A stretch of DNA of 14,521 nucleotides from Phycisphaerae bacterium (GTDB lineage: Bacteria > Planctomycetota > Phycisphaerae > JAAYCJ01), in the NCBI GenBank assembly GCA_015486815.1, contig WFQY01000203.1, positions 1 to 14,521 of the forward strand, written 5' to 3'. The number at the start of each line of letters is the position of its first letter. Positions within the stretch are counted from its first letter, which is position 1. The translations under genes and the position numbers were made by a program. This document shows, piece by piece, positions 1 to 7,799 of the stretch. Below the pieces are notes generated by a model. That model did not search any database. It was not told the origin of the DNA and saw nothing but the letters and a program-made list of their open reading frames with translations.

Positions 1-26
1 CAGCGTCAGATGTGTATAAGAGACAG
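1..26. other. Residual Nextera sequencing adapter (not genomic)
   Basis: The window opens with CAGCGTC followed by AGATGTGTATAAGAGACAG, which is the 3' part of the Nextera read-1 adapter including the 19-bp Tn5 mosaic end. It lies exactly at the window edge and interrupts an otherwise intact reading frame on the minus strand. It is therefore untrimmed library adapter at a contig end, not a mobile element of the organism. Genomic sequence begins at about base 27. Confidence 0.97.
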
Positions 27-948
27 ATCCTAACAGCATAATCAGACATCCGGCAGGTTCCGGGGCGGGGGCTGCGGCTGCTACTTTAGCAGCGGAGGAC
101 TCTTCAAATAGCTGGTTTGCTAACAAAATAAGCTCGGCAGGTACCGTACCGAAAGCAGCTCCTGCTCCGAGTCCGCCGGGAACGGTATATTCCATTTTCA
201 GCTCAGCTGATAGGTCAAAAGATGCACCTACGGTTGAGGCATATTCATATCTCAGTTCCGCATCATCGAAATTAACAAGCCAAACTTTTCCGAGATCGGG
301 TATCGTGAGAGGAATTACCGAAAAGTCATTATCGAAGAAGTCGCCATCCGAGGTAATCGCAACCGAACCGTCATCGGCACCGGTCATTGAAACCGAACCG
401 CTCCATAGCGAATTATCATCCTGTTTTATGTTTAAAGATAATTTCACCTGCAATCCGTCAGCTGAACCCGCTGTTATAGGTACGACAGCAGCCATCGTAC
501 CGTCGAGGAAAAAGCTCGAACGTAATTTTACAGCATCGCCATCCGATTTTCCGGGAAATTCCGATGCGAGAATATTTATCTTTCGCGTCTGGCTTGCAAC
601 GCTCTCGACGGTCAGCTTGACATCACCGTCGGCACTACCCATAGCTGACTCCATTATGAAATCGCAGGGGATTGACGAATTATACTGCGGGTCATTTGAA
701 AGGACACGATTGTACGCTTTCCACGAAAGGACACCGTCGGTAGTCGTTCCGGAAAGGTCGCCCGTAACTTCAACAGGCGTACTTGCCTGCGATTCCGGAT
801 ATCCCTTTGAGAAATTTTGCCTTTGAATTTCGGTATCATTTTTGTACTGAACGATGGTACTCGAGGCGTAAGAGTGAAAGCTTGAAACGTCAGCAAAGGT
901 AACTGACCAACTACATAAGATAATTGCTATTGAGAGGATATTTTTCAT
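27..948 (-). CDS. PEP-CTERM sorting-domain protein, 3' end missing
   Basis: The frame runs from ATG at 946-948 for 307 codons and is then broken by the adapter, so the C-terminus is absent. Residues 1-19 form a signal peptide (basic MKN, hydrophobic core, TFA|D cleavage). The body is a Ser/Thr/Asp/Gly-rich, beta-strand-type secreted domain with no family I recognise. Near the end comes an Ala/Pro-rich linker, then Pro-Glu-Pro at residues 296-298, then a hydrophobic start (AGCLIMLLG). This is the beginning of a PEP-CTERM signal; the rest of the membrane segment and the basic Arg tail would lie in the missing part. Proteins with this tail are sorted and processed by an exosortase in the cell envelope; none is encoded here. 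GGAG lies 8 bases before the ATG. The 159-bp gap to the upstream cupin gene suggests separate transcription. Its role is unknown; a surface or matrix protein is the natural inference. Confidence 0.85.
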
Positions 949-1107
949 TTCCGATTCTCCATTAAAGGCCCGATTCCATTCTTTTGCCACTTTATCACAC
1001 CATCGACAGAACAGCAAGCAAAAGTTTAATAAGTTCACAATGGTATTAACTTCACGCGGAAACAGTGAATCACTAATATAATAAGAAAAATTTGGCAATC
1101 TTGTCGT

Positions 1108-1377
1108 TTAGCCGAATTTGTAATGTTTGCGAACAGCCTCTTTTACCTGCCAAACGCATTTCAACCCTTTGGGAAATATTACCAGATCGCCCTTTCCGAA
1201 ACTCACTTCTTGCCCGTCAGCCTTTACCGTAACCTGACCTTCCAAAATATAGCAGGTTTCCTTGTCGGTATATTCCCAATCGAAAGTAGATGGCTGACAT
1301 TCCCATATAGGCCAACTTTTGACATTGAGCTGTTCCAATTCCTGTTGTGTCGGTTTGCGAACTTCTATTTTTTCCAT
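1108..1377 (-). CDS. Small single-domain cupin (DUF861/Cupin_3-like)
   Basis: This 89-residue protein is essentially one cupin barrel. Recognisable segments are WPIWE near residue 22, F-D-W-x-Y, the ETCYILEG strand, the G-x-G-D-L-V-I-F-P-K-G turn typical of cupin motif 2, and a closing RKHYKFG. The pattern and length match, from memory, the small Cupin_3 group that includes Thermotoga TM1112 and is distantly related to EutQ. Such proteins are cytoplasmic and often bind a metal or a sugar, but the function of this subgroup is not established. The start is secure: GGAGG lies 8 bases before the ATG. It sits 43 bp behind the large gene at 1421-3487, so co-transcription with it is likely. It could be an epimerase- or isomerase-like accessory for carbohydrate metabolism (inference only). 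Confidence 0.88.
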   Translation of the reverse strand: MEKIEVRKPTQQELEQLNVKSWPIWECQPSTFDWEYTDKETCYILEGQVTVKADGQEVSFGKGDLVIFPKGLKCVWQVKEAVRKHYKFG

Positions 1378-1420
1378 TTTACATACCTCCGATATTATGT
1401 TACTTTTTTTCTTTTAGTTA

Positions 1421-3487
1421 CTAACGATTTAACGAAACATCAAATACAGCCTGTATTTTTCTTTTCTTATCATAATAAACCGGTGGCAACTCTCTTATAG
1501 TATGCAGCATAGATATTTCGGGCCAGGCACTGAACACAGATGTATATCCACACGGTTCCATTCCGTCCATTGTCATCAGACGTTCACTTATACTGCCTGG
1601 CGGTAAATTTTTCCATATATATTCCTGCTGACTCCGAACGATCATCTGCGGAATACATTGAGCGATATCTTCGAGCAATCTCAGATACCGTTCTTTTTCC
1701 GTAGCTTGGTAAAGTTTCAGAAGAGCGTCGCCCGAGGCGGTACAAATCCCTGGTGCTCCGTGCTGATTTTGGATATTAGCTACAACAGCACCCCTTGCCT
1801 GAACGCCAAGTCTGCCAAGTGGAGAGTCGGCAGGTAATTTAGGATCATAAATTATCACCCATGTAGAAAACAGATCGGCTGCCTGTGCCGCCCAATTTAT
1901 ATGTAACGGATTTTGTGTTACTTCGAAGAGTGCAACCATACCTGACAGTAGAGCATAACTACTTTCACTATCACAAGCCATCAATGCATCGCCAACTCCG
2001 CCACAGGTGTAACCTCTGTTGACAAAATTTTCTACATAGTATTCCGCTAACCGTTCAGCTGTTGTAAGGTATTCACGGAGAGCAAAACGTTTGTATCCTC
2101 TGATTAGAGCTTCTATTCCGAATGCACCACAACAGCTATCTCCCCAGAGCACATCACCATTATCAAAATCAACCGTATATCCAAGATGACCAAATCGGCG
2201 GACAGTATCAACAACAGCATCCAGATTAGCTTTGGCTGCATTTTCCCAAAGGGATTTTACCGACTCACCACGCGATTCAATTACTTCGATAGTCTTGAGA
2301 ATGTCTCTTGTACATTCCAGCGGACGTCTGACCAAAGAGCCAGCTCGACAGCCCGGTCTTTTTGTTCCGAAACTACGCCATTGTCTTCCTGTATAAAATC
2401 CGTGAAAATATCCACTCGGTGCTAACGCTTCCCTGCAGATTTTATCCATCATTTTCATCGCACGCTGGCGCCTTTCTTTCTTGTCAGAACGCGCCATTGC
2501 ATAAAAGGTAACCCCGCCACACGTCCAGCCTGTCTGTACATAGTGGTATTGGCTAAAATCGATGTTGTTTACAAACTTCATGCTTTCCGTATATAACTCC
2601 CACTCTTTATACCAGTTGTAGAAATCGAGTTTGTTTTCTATAAGCTCAGCTGTTTCAGCAAACGATAGTTTAGAACGTCGGACGACATTTCCTCTATTCG
2701 CATACCCATATTCCGACAATGTGGAAATGAACTCGGGTATCGTTTCTGCTTTTACCGGAATTATCCTGAATCGGCATTGAATAGGTTCTTCGGGGTTAAG
2801 GTTCATTCCTTTTTCGTTAGCTTCTATCCAATCACAGAAATGATATCGTTGACGACGCATAACAGGCAAAGCAATTTTCACAACGATTGGCATTTCCGGA
2901 AGTGTACAAATATCTATACCCGTAACTCCCCACTTACCGTAGATTTCCGTACCAATAATAAAGCCGATTTTTTGTTCCGCATCAAAAATCCCAACGGCAG
3001 GTATCGTCAAAGTATTAGCTGCCAGTTCAACACTGTATTTAGTATCCGAACAAAGGCGAGGTACATCCGTTACCACAATAGGACCGTCAGGTGATATCCC
3101 CTCGGTTAATATGTGAGGGCAATAAGGTTGTGGTGAGACTATAAAACGGTTTCCGTTATAGATAGCTCCCGGGGCAATAACATAGCTCTTGTACGATAGG
3201 TCTAATTCAAGTGATTGAATCAACTGAACATTTTGACGCGATGATGAAGATTCGACTTTTATGATGAATGATCTCGTATCATCTTTTTCTGTGATTATCG
3301 TTGATGTTATTCCGCTAGCGATACTGTTTGGCTTACCGATAAACTTGATTTTTTCTCCTGAAACGGGTTTGAGTTGGTCAGCCTTATCAAAATCCTCACC
3401 TGTCTTGAAAAAAGGGGCAGGGAGCTTAACACAAAATTTCTCATCATTTGCTGTAGGAAAAATTCTATGTCTGTTATCCTTGATCAC
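1421..3487 (-). CDS. Predicted cytoplasmic (alpha/alpha)-barrel glycosidase-like protein
   Basis: This 688-residue protein has no signal peptide. Residues about 1-245 are beta-rich, like the N-terminal sandwich of many glycan-active enzymes. Residues about 260-660 are helical with repeated Gly/aromatic turns, as in six-hairpin toroids. Notable stretches are WTCGGVTFYA (321-330), FDNGDVLWGDSCCGAFGIEAL (441-461), YTCGGVGDALMACDSES (493-509) and HGAPGICTASGDALL (576-590). Acidic residues in the second and third are candidates for catalysis, but I cannot assign a glycoside hydrolase or lyase family. The start is GTG, with AAGGA 7 bases upstream and an in-frame TAG just before it. It begins 25 bp after the purF stop and is followed 43 bp later by the cupin, so all three probably share a transcript. 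It could instead be a non-catalytic or isomerase-type toroid protein. The fold is moderately sure and the reaction is unknown. Confidence 0.75.
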   Translation of the reverse strand: MIKDNRHRIFPTANDEKFCVKLPAPFFKTGEDFDKADQLKPVSGEKIKFIGKPNSIASGITSTIITEKDDTRSFIIKVESSSSRQNVQLIQSLELDLSYKSYVIAPGAIYNGNRFIVSPQPYCPHILTEGISPDGPIVVTDVPRLCSDTKYSVELAANTLTIPAVGIFDAEQKIGFIIGTEIYGKWGVTGIDICTLPEMPIVVKIALPVMRRQRYHFCDWIEANEKGMNLNPEEPIQCRFRIIPVKAETIPEFISTLSEYGYANRGNVVRRSKLSFAETAELIENKLDFYNWYKEWELYTESMKFVNNIDFSQYHYVQTGWTCGGVTFYAMARSDKKERRQRAMKMMDKICREALAPSGYFHGFYTGRQWRSFGTKRPGCRAGSLVRRPLECTRDILKTIEVIESRGESVKSLWENAAKANLDAVVDTVRRFGHLGYTVDFDNGDVLWGDSCCGAFGIEALIRGYKRFALREYLTTAERLAEYYVENFVNRGYTCGGVGDALMACDSESSYALLSGMVALFEVTQNPLHINWAAQAADLFSTWVIIYDPKLPADSPLGRLGVQARGAVVANIQNQHGAPGICTASGDALLKLYQATEKERYLRLLEDIAQCIPQMIVRSQQEYIWKNLPPGSISERLMTMDGMEPCGYTSVFSAWPEISMLHTIRELPPVYYDKKRKIQAVFDVSLNR

Positions 3488-3512
3488 CGTAGATTCCTTA
3501 AGTTTCTAACGA

Positions 3513-4937
3513 TTAGAACAGATGCATCTGTTTGCGTTCAAGTGCAAATTTTCCTACCTGCGGGTCGACAGGCAGAGCATATTTCCCGGAAAAGCAAGCG
3601 GTGCAAAAGTGATCCGATGGTAATTCCATACAAGATAGCATCCCATCGAGCGAAAGATAGCCAAGCGAATCGACCTCGAGAAAACAACGTATCTCTTCGA
3701 CTCGACGGTCGTGAGCTATCAGCTCGCCCGTGGTTGGAAAATCGACACCATAATAGCAAGGCCAACGTACCGGAGGTGAGCTTATCCGAAGATGAATTTC
3801 CCTTGCACCGGCATCTCGCAGAGCACGCATCTTGCTTCTGGTGGTTGTACCTCTTACGATGGAATCGTCAACAACGACGACCCGCTGACCTACAACGGAA
3901 TCGCGAATAGGATTAAGCTTCATTTTGACTGATAAATCGCGTACGTTTTGCGACGGCTGAATGAACGTTCTGCCGACATAATGGCTTCGGACAAAACCAC
4001 GAGCATAAGGTATTCCCGAATAATCGCTATAGCCGAGAGCTGCACATCGTCCGCTGTCGGGAACGGAGATGACAATATCAGCGTCCGCTGGTTTTTCCTT
4101 TGCGAGTTGATTGCCGAGTTTGAATCTTGTGGTATGAACGTTAAATCCGAAAACATAGCTGGCAGGATTGGCAAAATATACATGCTCGAAAATGCAGTGA
4201 GCAGGATGAATATTTTCTTTTTCACGCTGCTCGGGCGAGACGAAGAATCGGCTGGTGATTCCTTTTGAGTCTATTTCCACAATTTCCCCCGGCTCGACTT
4301 CGCGAACATATTTTGCGCCGATAACGTCGAAAGCACAGCTTTCCGATGCAACGCAGTAATATCCGTCAATCTGCCCTACGCATAACGGCCTAATGCCGAA
4401 CGGGTCTCTGGCAGCGATGACTTTGCCGGGAATGAGAATCACCAAGCTGAACGCTCCTTGAAGATAGTTCAAAATATGTGCAAGAGGGTCGGGTTGCGAG
4501 ATATGCTCCGGATTGGCTAACAGGTGAATAATTACTTCGGTATCGCAACTTGTATGAAAAATATGCCCGTCTTGTTCATATTTGTGCCTGAGTAGCGGAG
4601 CATTTATCAGATTGCCGTTATGAGCGATTGCAATCTGCCCTTGTGAATATTCAGCGACGAGTGGCTGAGCATTTATCGGAATGCTTGAGCCTGTCGTGCT
4701 GTATCTTACGTGTCCGATAGCAAACGGATTTTTCAGCTTAGCGACGATATCTTCGTTGAATACCTGACTAACGAGCCCCATATCCTTATGGCAGATGATA
4801 GAATCATCGTCTCCGCTGGCTATACCTGCGGATTCCTGTCCGCGATGCTGGAGAGCAAATATACCGAGATATGTAAGTTCGACGGCATCCGGATGGTAGA
4901 TGCCGAAAACACCGCAACTGTCTTTACCCAAAGCCAT
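3513..4937 (-). CDS. purF: Amidophosphoribosyltransferase (PRPP amidotransferase)
   Basis: This enzyme catalyses the first committed step of de novo purine synthesis: PRPP + glutamine to 5-phosphoribosylamine. Its 474 residues match the usual length. The N-terminal Ntn glutaminase starts at Cys8 (CGVFGI), so a seven-residue propeptide must be removed. HRGQES (31-36), GHVRYST (75-81) and HNGNL (106-110) are the expected glutamine-site motifs. The phosphoribosyltransferase half carries the PRPP loop VVVVDDSIVRGTT at 353-365. Cys248, Cys394, Cys445 and Cys448 fit the four ligands of the Bacillus-type [4Fe-4S] cluster, so this is the propeptide-processed, iron-sulfur class. The ATG has AGGAG 10 bases upstream and a promoter facing it at 4985-5013. 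It is the first gene of the minus-strand group. A housekeeping purine gene leading carbohydrate-type genes is unusual, and no other pur gene is present. Confidence 0.97.
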   Translation of the reverse strand: MALGKDSCGVFGIYHPDAVELTYLGIFALQHRGQESAGIASGDDDSIICHKDMGLVSQVFNEDIVAKLKNPFAIGHVRYSTTGSSIPINAQPLVAEYSQGQIAIAHNGNLINAPLLRHKYEQDGHIFHTSCDTEVIIHLLANPEHISQPDPLAHILNYLQGAFSLVILIPGKVIAARDPFGIRPLCVGQIDGYYCVASESCAFDVIGAKYVREVEPGEIVEIDSKGITSRFFVSPEQREKENIHPAHCIFEHVYFANPASYVFGFNVHTTRFKLGNQLAKEKPADADIVISVPDSGRCAALGYSDYSGIPYARGFVRSHYVGRTFIQPSQNVRDLSVKMKLNPIRDSVVGQRVVVVDDSIVRGTTTRSKMRALRDAGAREIHLRISSPPVRWPCYYGVDFPTTGELIAHDRRVEEIRCFLEVDSLGYLSLDGMLSCMELPSDHFCTACFSGKYALPVDPQVGKFALERKQMHLF

Positions 4938-4984
4938 TGAGCCAAAACTCCTGTTTAATCAATAAAGGAAGGCAGTATATATTA

Positions 4985-5013
4985 AGATTAACACATATAC
5001 AGGCATAAGTCAA
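4985..5013 (-). promoter_or_regulatory. Predicted sigma70-type promoter for purF
   Basis: On the minus strand TTGACT (5008-5013) is followed after 17 bases by TAATCT (4985-4990). The -35 is close to consensus; the -10 is weak. Transcription would start near 4978, leaving a leader of about 40 bases before the purF ATG. I see no purine riboswitch in that short leader. Confidence 0.45.
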
Positions 5014-5070
5014 TAATCCTATTATGATATCCGCATTAGCATATATAATACAAACTCCGTAGCAAAATAG

Positions 5071-5099
5071 TTGACTTGATGGTGATTTTAATCTAATAT
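5071..5099 (+). promoter_or_regulatory. Predicted sigma70-type promoter of the dehydrogenase operon
   Basis: TTGACT (5071-5076), a 17-base spacer and TAATAT (5094-5099) form a good promoter facing the gene at 5163. The leader would be about 57 bases, with GAAAGGA at 5147-5153 as ribosome binding site. The -35 overlaps ATAGTTGACT (5067-5076), which differs at one base from the core of the palindrome at 9327-9340. Confidence 0.55.
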
Positions 5100-5162
5100 C
5101 ATCTTCTTGTTAATAACGTGTGCAAGCTATATTCCTCAGCGAATATGAAAGGATAATATAAA

Positions 5163-6473
5163 ATGCCGAGCAGAAAAAAATATGCATTAGTAGGCGTGAG
5201 CAATCGTGGCATCTACTTTTTCCTCAAACAAATATTAGAAAATTATAGTAACTATGCCGAAATGGTTGCCCTTTTGGACAGCGACCGGACTCGAATGGAG
5301 ATGGCAAATAGTAAGTTCGGTCAAAATCTGCCAATGTATAACGAAAACGAATTTGATAAGATGGTCGAACAGACCAAGCCCGATGTGATTTTGGTTGCTT
5401 GTCGCGACGGATTGCATCATATTTATATTATCCAAGCATTAAAACATAATCTCGATGTGATTACCGAAAAGCCTTTGACTATCGACGAAGAAAAATGTGC
5501 AGCTATAATAGCTGCCCTCAAAAAAAGCAAAGGAAAAGTTACCGTTACCTTTAACTATCGCTACGCCCCATATGCTACTAAAATTCGCGAGCTTGTGGAA
5601 AAAGGCAAGGTCGGCCGAGTGGTTAGCGTCGATTTGAACTGGTATCTCGATACCCATCACGGTTCGTCCTATTTTCAGCGGTGGAACAGATTGCGTGAAA
5701 TTTCCGGCGGTCTGTCAATACATAAGGCCTGTCATCACTTCGACCTTGTCAATTGGTGGATAGGACAAAAGCCTATGGAAGTCTCCGCTTACGGTGCGTT
5801 GAATTTTTACGGGCCTAAAGGTGTTCATAACCCCCTCAAGCCGGAACAGATAGGCGACGGCAGAACGTGTCTTACCTGCGATGTGCGCCATAAATGTAAA
5901 TATTATATGCGATGGTATCGTCAGGAATTTCGAAAAGGGATTTCGACCGAAAAAATCGATGAGCATGTGGATACTTCGCAGAGATATGAAGGCTATTCTC
6001 CGCGACAATGCATATTCGATCCGCAGATAAATATTGAAGACACATACGCTGCGATTGTAAAATATGACGGTGGAGCGTTTTTGAACTATAGTTTGAACGC
6101 TTCGATGCCTTATGAAGGATTTCGTCTGGGAATAAACGGAACCGAAGGTCGCATCGAATATACCGAATTTCACGCTCCGAATCGTCTGCCATTTCCCGAT
6201 CCCGGTGAACAGCCCGTTGTCTATATTCCGATGTTCGGCGGGAGGGAGCAGATAGATTTGATCAATTTAGGTGGTGGGCATGGCGGTGGTGATCCGCTGA
6301 TTTTGGACGAACTGTTTATAGGGCAGGATGAGCTTGCACCGGTGAAACGCTCGGCTGGTATAGAAGATGGAATTGACGCAGTCCTGACCGGAGTAGCAGT
6401 ACATCGTTCCGCAAATGAGCATAAAACGATCTCAGTCGATGAGATGCGAAAACGAGTATTGTCGGCGTCATAA
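5163..6473 (+). CDS. Gfo/Idh/MocA family NAD(P)-dependent oxidoreductase
   Basis: The N-terminal Rossmann fold starts at residues 7-16 with the variant nucleotide motif ALVGVSNRG. Family signatures follow: PDVILVAC (73-80), the EKP motif at 102-104 whose Lys contacts cofactor and substrate, and GGLSIHKACHHFDLVNWW (182-199), which carries the His/Asp catalytic region. The C-terminal half is the usual open beta-sheet domain with IEDTYAAIVKYDGGAFLNYSL at 291-311. Members oxidise or epimerise sugars, sugar acids or inositols in the cytoplasm; the substrate cannot be read from sequence. At 436 residues it is longer than a minimal member. An insert holds Cys236, Cys239, Cys245 and, further on, Cys283, a possible metal site. 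GAAAGGA lies 9 bases before the ATG. It is the first gene of a four-gene plus-strand operon and is followed 24 bp later by a zinc-ribbon gene. Confidence 0.93.
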   Translation: MPSRKKYALVGVSNRGIYFFLKQILENYSNYAEMVALLDSDRTRMEMANSKFGQNLPMYNENEFDKMVEQTKPDVILVACRDGLHHIYIIQALKHNLDVITEKPLTIDEEKCAAIIAALKKSKGKVTVTFNYRYAPYATKIRELVEKGKVGRVVSVDLNWYLDTHHGSSYFQRWNRLREISGGLSIHKACHHFDLVNWWIGQKPMEVSAYGALNFYGPKGVHNPLKPEQIGDGRTCLTCDVRHKCKYYMRWYRQEFRKGISTEKIDEHVDTSQRYEGYSPRQCIFDPQINIEDTYAAIVKYDGGAFLNYSLNASMPYEGFRLGINGTEGRIEYTEFHAPNRLPFPDPGEQPVVYIPMFGGREQIDLINLGGGHGGGDPLILDELFIGQDELAPVKRSAGIEDGIDAVLTGVAVHRSANEHKTISVDEMRKRVLSAS

Positions 6474-6497
6474 ACCATTCAAATTGGGAGATACCAA

Positions 6498-6740
6498 ATG
6501 TCGTACGAACAAAACCAGACGTGGCTTGCGGAACAAAAGTGTCCTAAATGCGGAGAACCTATGGAGCATGGCTACATAACAGGCCATTGGTTCAGACTGC
6601 GATGGAACACAAGACCCGATACCAAAACGATTTTTGCGGGAACACCTTTGCGGAAGAAATTCGTTTGGATGAGTGCTCCGTCAGTGGAAGCGGTCAGATG
6701 TGATAAGTGTAAGGTCGGAATGTTTATTTACGATAAATAA
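6498..6740 (+). CDS. Small zinc-ribbon protein, DUF6487-like
   Basis: The 80-residue protein has two CxxC knuckles, Cys15/Cys18 (CPKCGEPMEHGY) and Cys68/Cys71 (CDKCKVGMFIY), about 50 residues apart. Between them are a LRW motif and a TIFAGTPL strand. This layout fits the DUF6487 zinc-ribbon group, whose function is unknown. No membrane segment or signal is visible, so it should be cytoplasmic. GGGAG lies 7 bases before the ATG. Its position inside the oxidoreductase operon (24 bp after the first gene, 32 bp before the SDR) suggests it is co-expressed with them. It may be a small binding or regulatory protein; no enzyme activity is implied. Confidence 0.85.
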   Translation: MSYEQNQTWLAEQKCPKCGEPMEHGYITGHWFRLRWNTRPDTKTIFAGTPLRKKFVWMSAPSVEAVRCDKCKVGMFIYDK

Positions 6741-6772
6741 CAAAATTTGTCGGATTTGAAAGGAACTATATT

Positions 6773-7777
6773 ATGAATCTTGTAACAGGTGCGACAGGAT
6801 TGCTTGGTAGCCATATTGCAGAGCAACTTCGTAATCGTAATGAACCCGTCAGGGCATTGGTACGCAAGGGCTCCGATACATCTTTCATCGAGAGCATAGG
6901 TGTGGAATTGGCCTATGGCGATTTGTCTGATAAGCAGGCATTACAAAAAGCGTGCGAAGGCGTCGATATCGTATATCATTCCGCAGCTAAGGTCGGCGAT
7001 TGGGGACCGTGGAGTGAATTTCAGAAGATAACAATCGACGGTACGGAAAATTTGCTCGAAGCGGCATCCGCTGGGGGTGTCAAGCGGTTTTTGCATATAA
7101 GCTCCATCAGCGTTTACGGATATGTCGATGGCAAAGGTGTGGTGCTCGATGAGACAGCTCCGCTGGGACAAAATTTATATCGTTGGAGTTATTACAGCAA
7201 AGCGAAAGTAATAGCTGAGCAAATGGTATGGCAGTGGCACAACGAAGGAAAGATAAAAGCTACGGTAATTCGTCCGAGCTGGCTTTATGGGCCTCGCGAT
7301 CGGGCAAGCATAGGTAGGCTGATAAACGCTATACGTAATGGCAGTGCGAAATTGATAGGTGATGGTAATAATCGTTTGAGTTTGTCTTATGCTGGCAATG
7401 TAGCGGAAGCAGCGATATTGGCAGCTAATAAGGAAGAAGCGATAGGCGAAGCTTATAATAGTTGCTCGGACGGTGATATCACATTAAAGCAATATATGGA
7501 TATGATAGCGGATGCTATCGGAGCGCCACACGTAACGAAAAAGGTGCCATATTGGCTTGCCAAAGATGTAGCTTTTATGCTCGAAGTGATAGGCAGGGCA
7601 ACTGGTAGAAAAGAGCCCCCTATGGTTTCGAGATATGCGGTTTGGCTTATGGGTAGGCATATTCAATTCTCAAATGAAAAGATCCGAAAGCTCGGATGGA
7701 AACCGACGGTGGATTATAAAACAGGGATACCCTTGACAGTAGAATGGTATCTAAAGCATCACGAAAATAAGAATTAA
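6773..7777 (+). CDS. Extended SDR, NAD-dependent epimerase/dehydratase or 3beta-HSD-like
   Basis: This 334-residue enzyme has the extended-SDR layout. TGATGLLG at 5-12 binds NAD(P), AYGDLSD (47-53) contacts the adenine, and HSAAKVGDWG follows at 69-78. The catalytic set is Ser110-Ser111 with Y141-S-K-A-K145 (YxxxK). RPSWLYGPRD and the later ISY-like AG-N-A region fit the substrate-binding half. Such enzymes epimerise, dehydrate or oxidise nucleotide sugars, free sugars or sterol-like alcohols. The DWGPW stretch after the adenine loop is more like the 3beta-HSD/isomerase branch than GalE. AAAGGA lies upstream with normal spacing. It is the third gene of the operon, flanked by the zinc ribbon and the D-2-hydroxyacid dehydrogenase, so a sugar or sugar-acid substrate is the likeliest inference. 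Confidence 0.92.
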   Translation: MNLVTGATGLLGSHIAEQLRNRNEPVRALVRKGSDTSFIESIGVELAYGDLSDKQALQKACEGVDIVYHSAAKVGDWGPWSEFQKITIDGTENLLEAASAGGVKRFLHISSISVYGYVDGKGVVLDETAPLGQNLYRWSYYSKAKVIAEQMVWQWHNEGKIKATVIRPSWLYGPRDRASIGRLINAIRNGSAKLIGDGNNRLSLSYAGNVAEAAILAANKEEAIGEAYNSCSDGDITLKQYMDMIADAIGAPHVTKKVPYWLAKDVAFMLEVIGRATGRKEPPMVSRYAVWLMGRHIQFSNEKIRKLGWKPTVDYKTGIPLTVEWYLKHHENKN

Positions 7778-7799
7778 AATTGTTTTGGAGAATCAACTG

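Noticed and set aside
1..26. Tn5/IS50-type mobile element end
   Set aside because: The match is to the synthetic adapter including its non-transposon CAGCGTC part, at the exact contig edge, with no transposase.
305..826. Plus-strand open frame of 173 codons
   Set aside because: It is antisense to the PEP-CTERM gene, which has a signal peptide, ribosome binding site and sorting motif. The plus-strand translation has no domain-like pattern.
1123..1500. Plus-strand open frame over the cupin gene
   Set aside because: It is antisense to the clear cupin and to the end of the large minus-strand gene, and lacks a Shine-Dalgarno.
3374..3910. Plus-strand 178-codon frame across the purF end
   Set aside because: Shadow of purF, whose motifs and iron-sulfur cysteines are intact on the other strand.
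4938..4984. Purine riboswitch or other leader RNA ahead of purF
   Set aside because: The predicted leader is only about 40 bases and shows no aptamer-like pairing.
7785..7799. TTG start extending the 2-hydroxyacid dehydrogenase by five residues
   Set aside because: The TTG overlaps the GGAG that serves ATG 7800, and the added residues belong to no fold.
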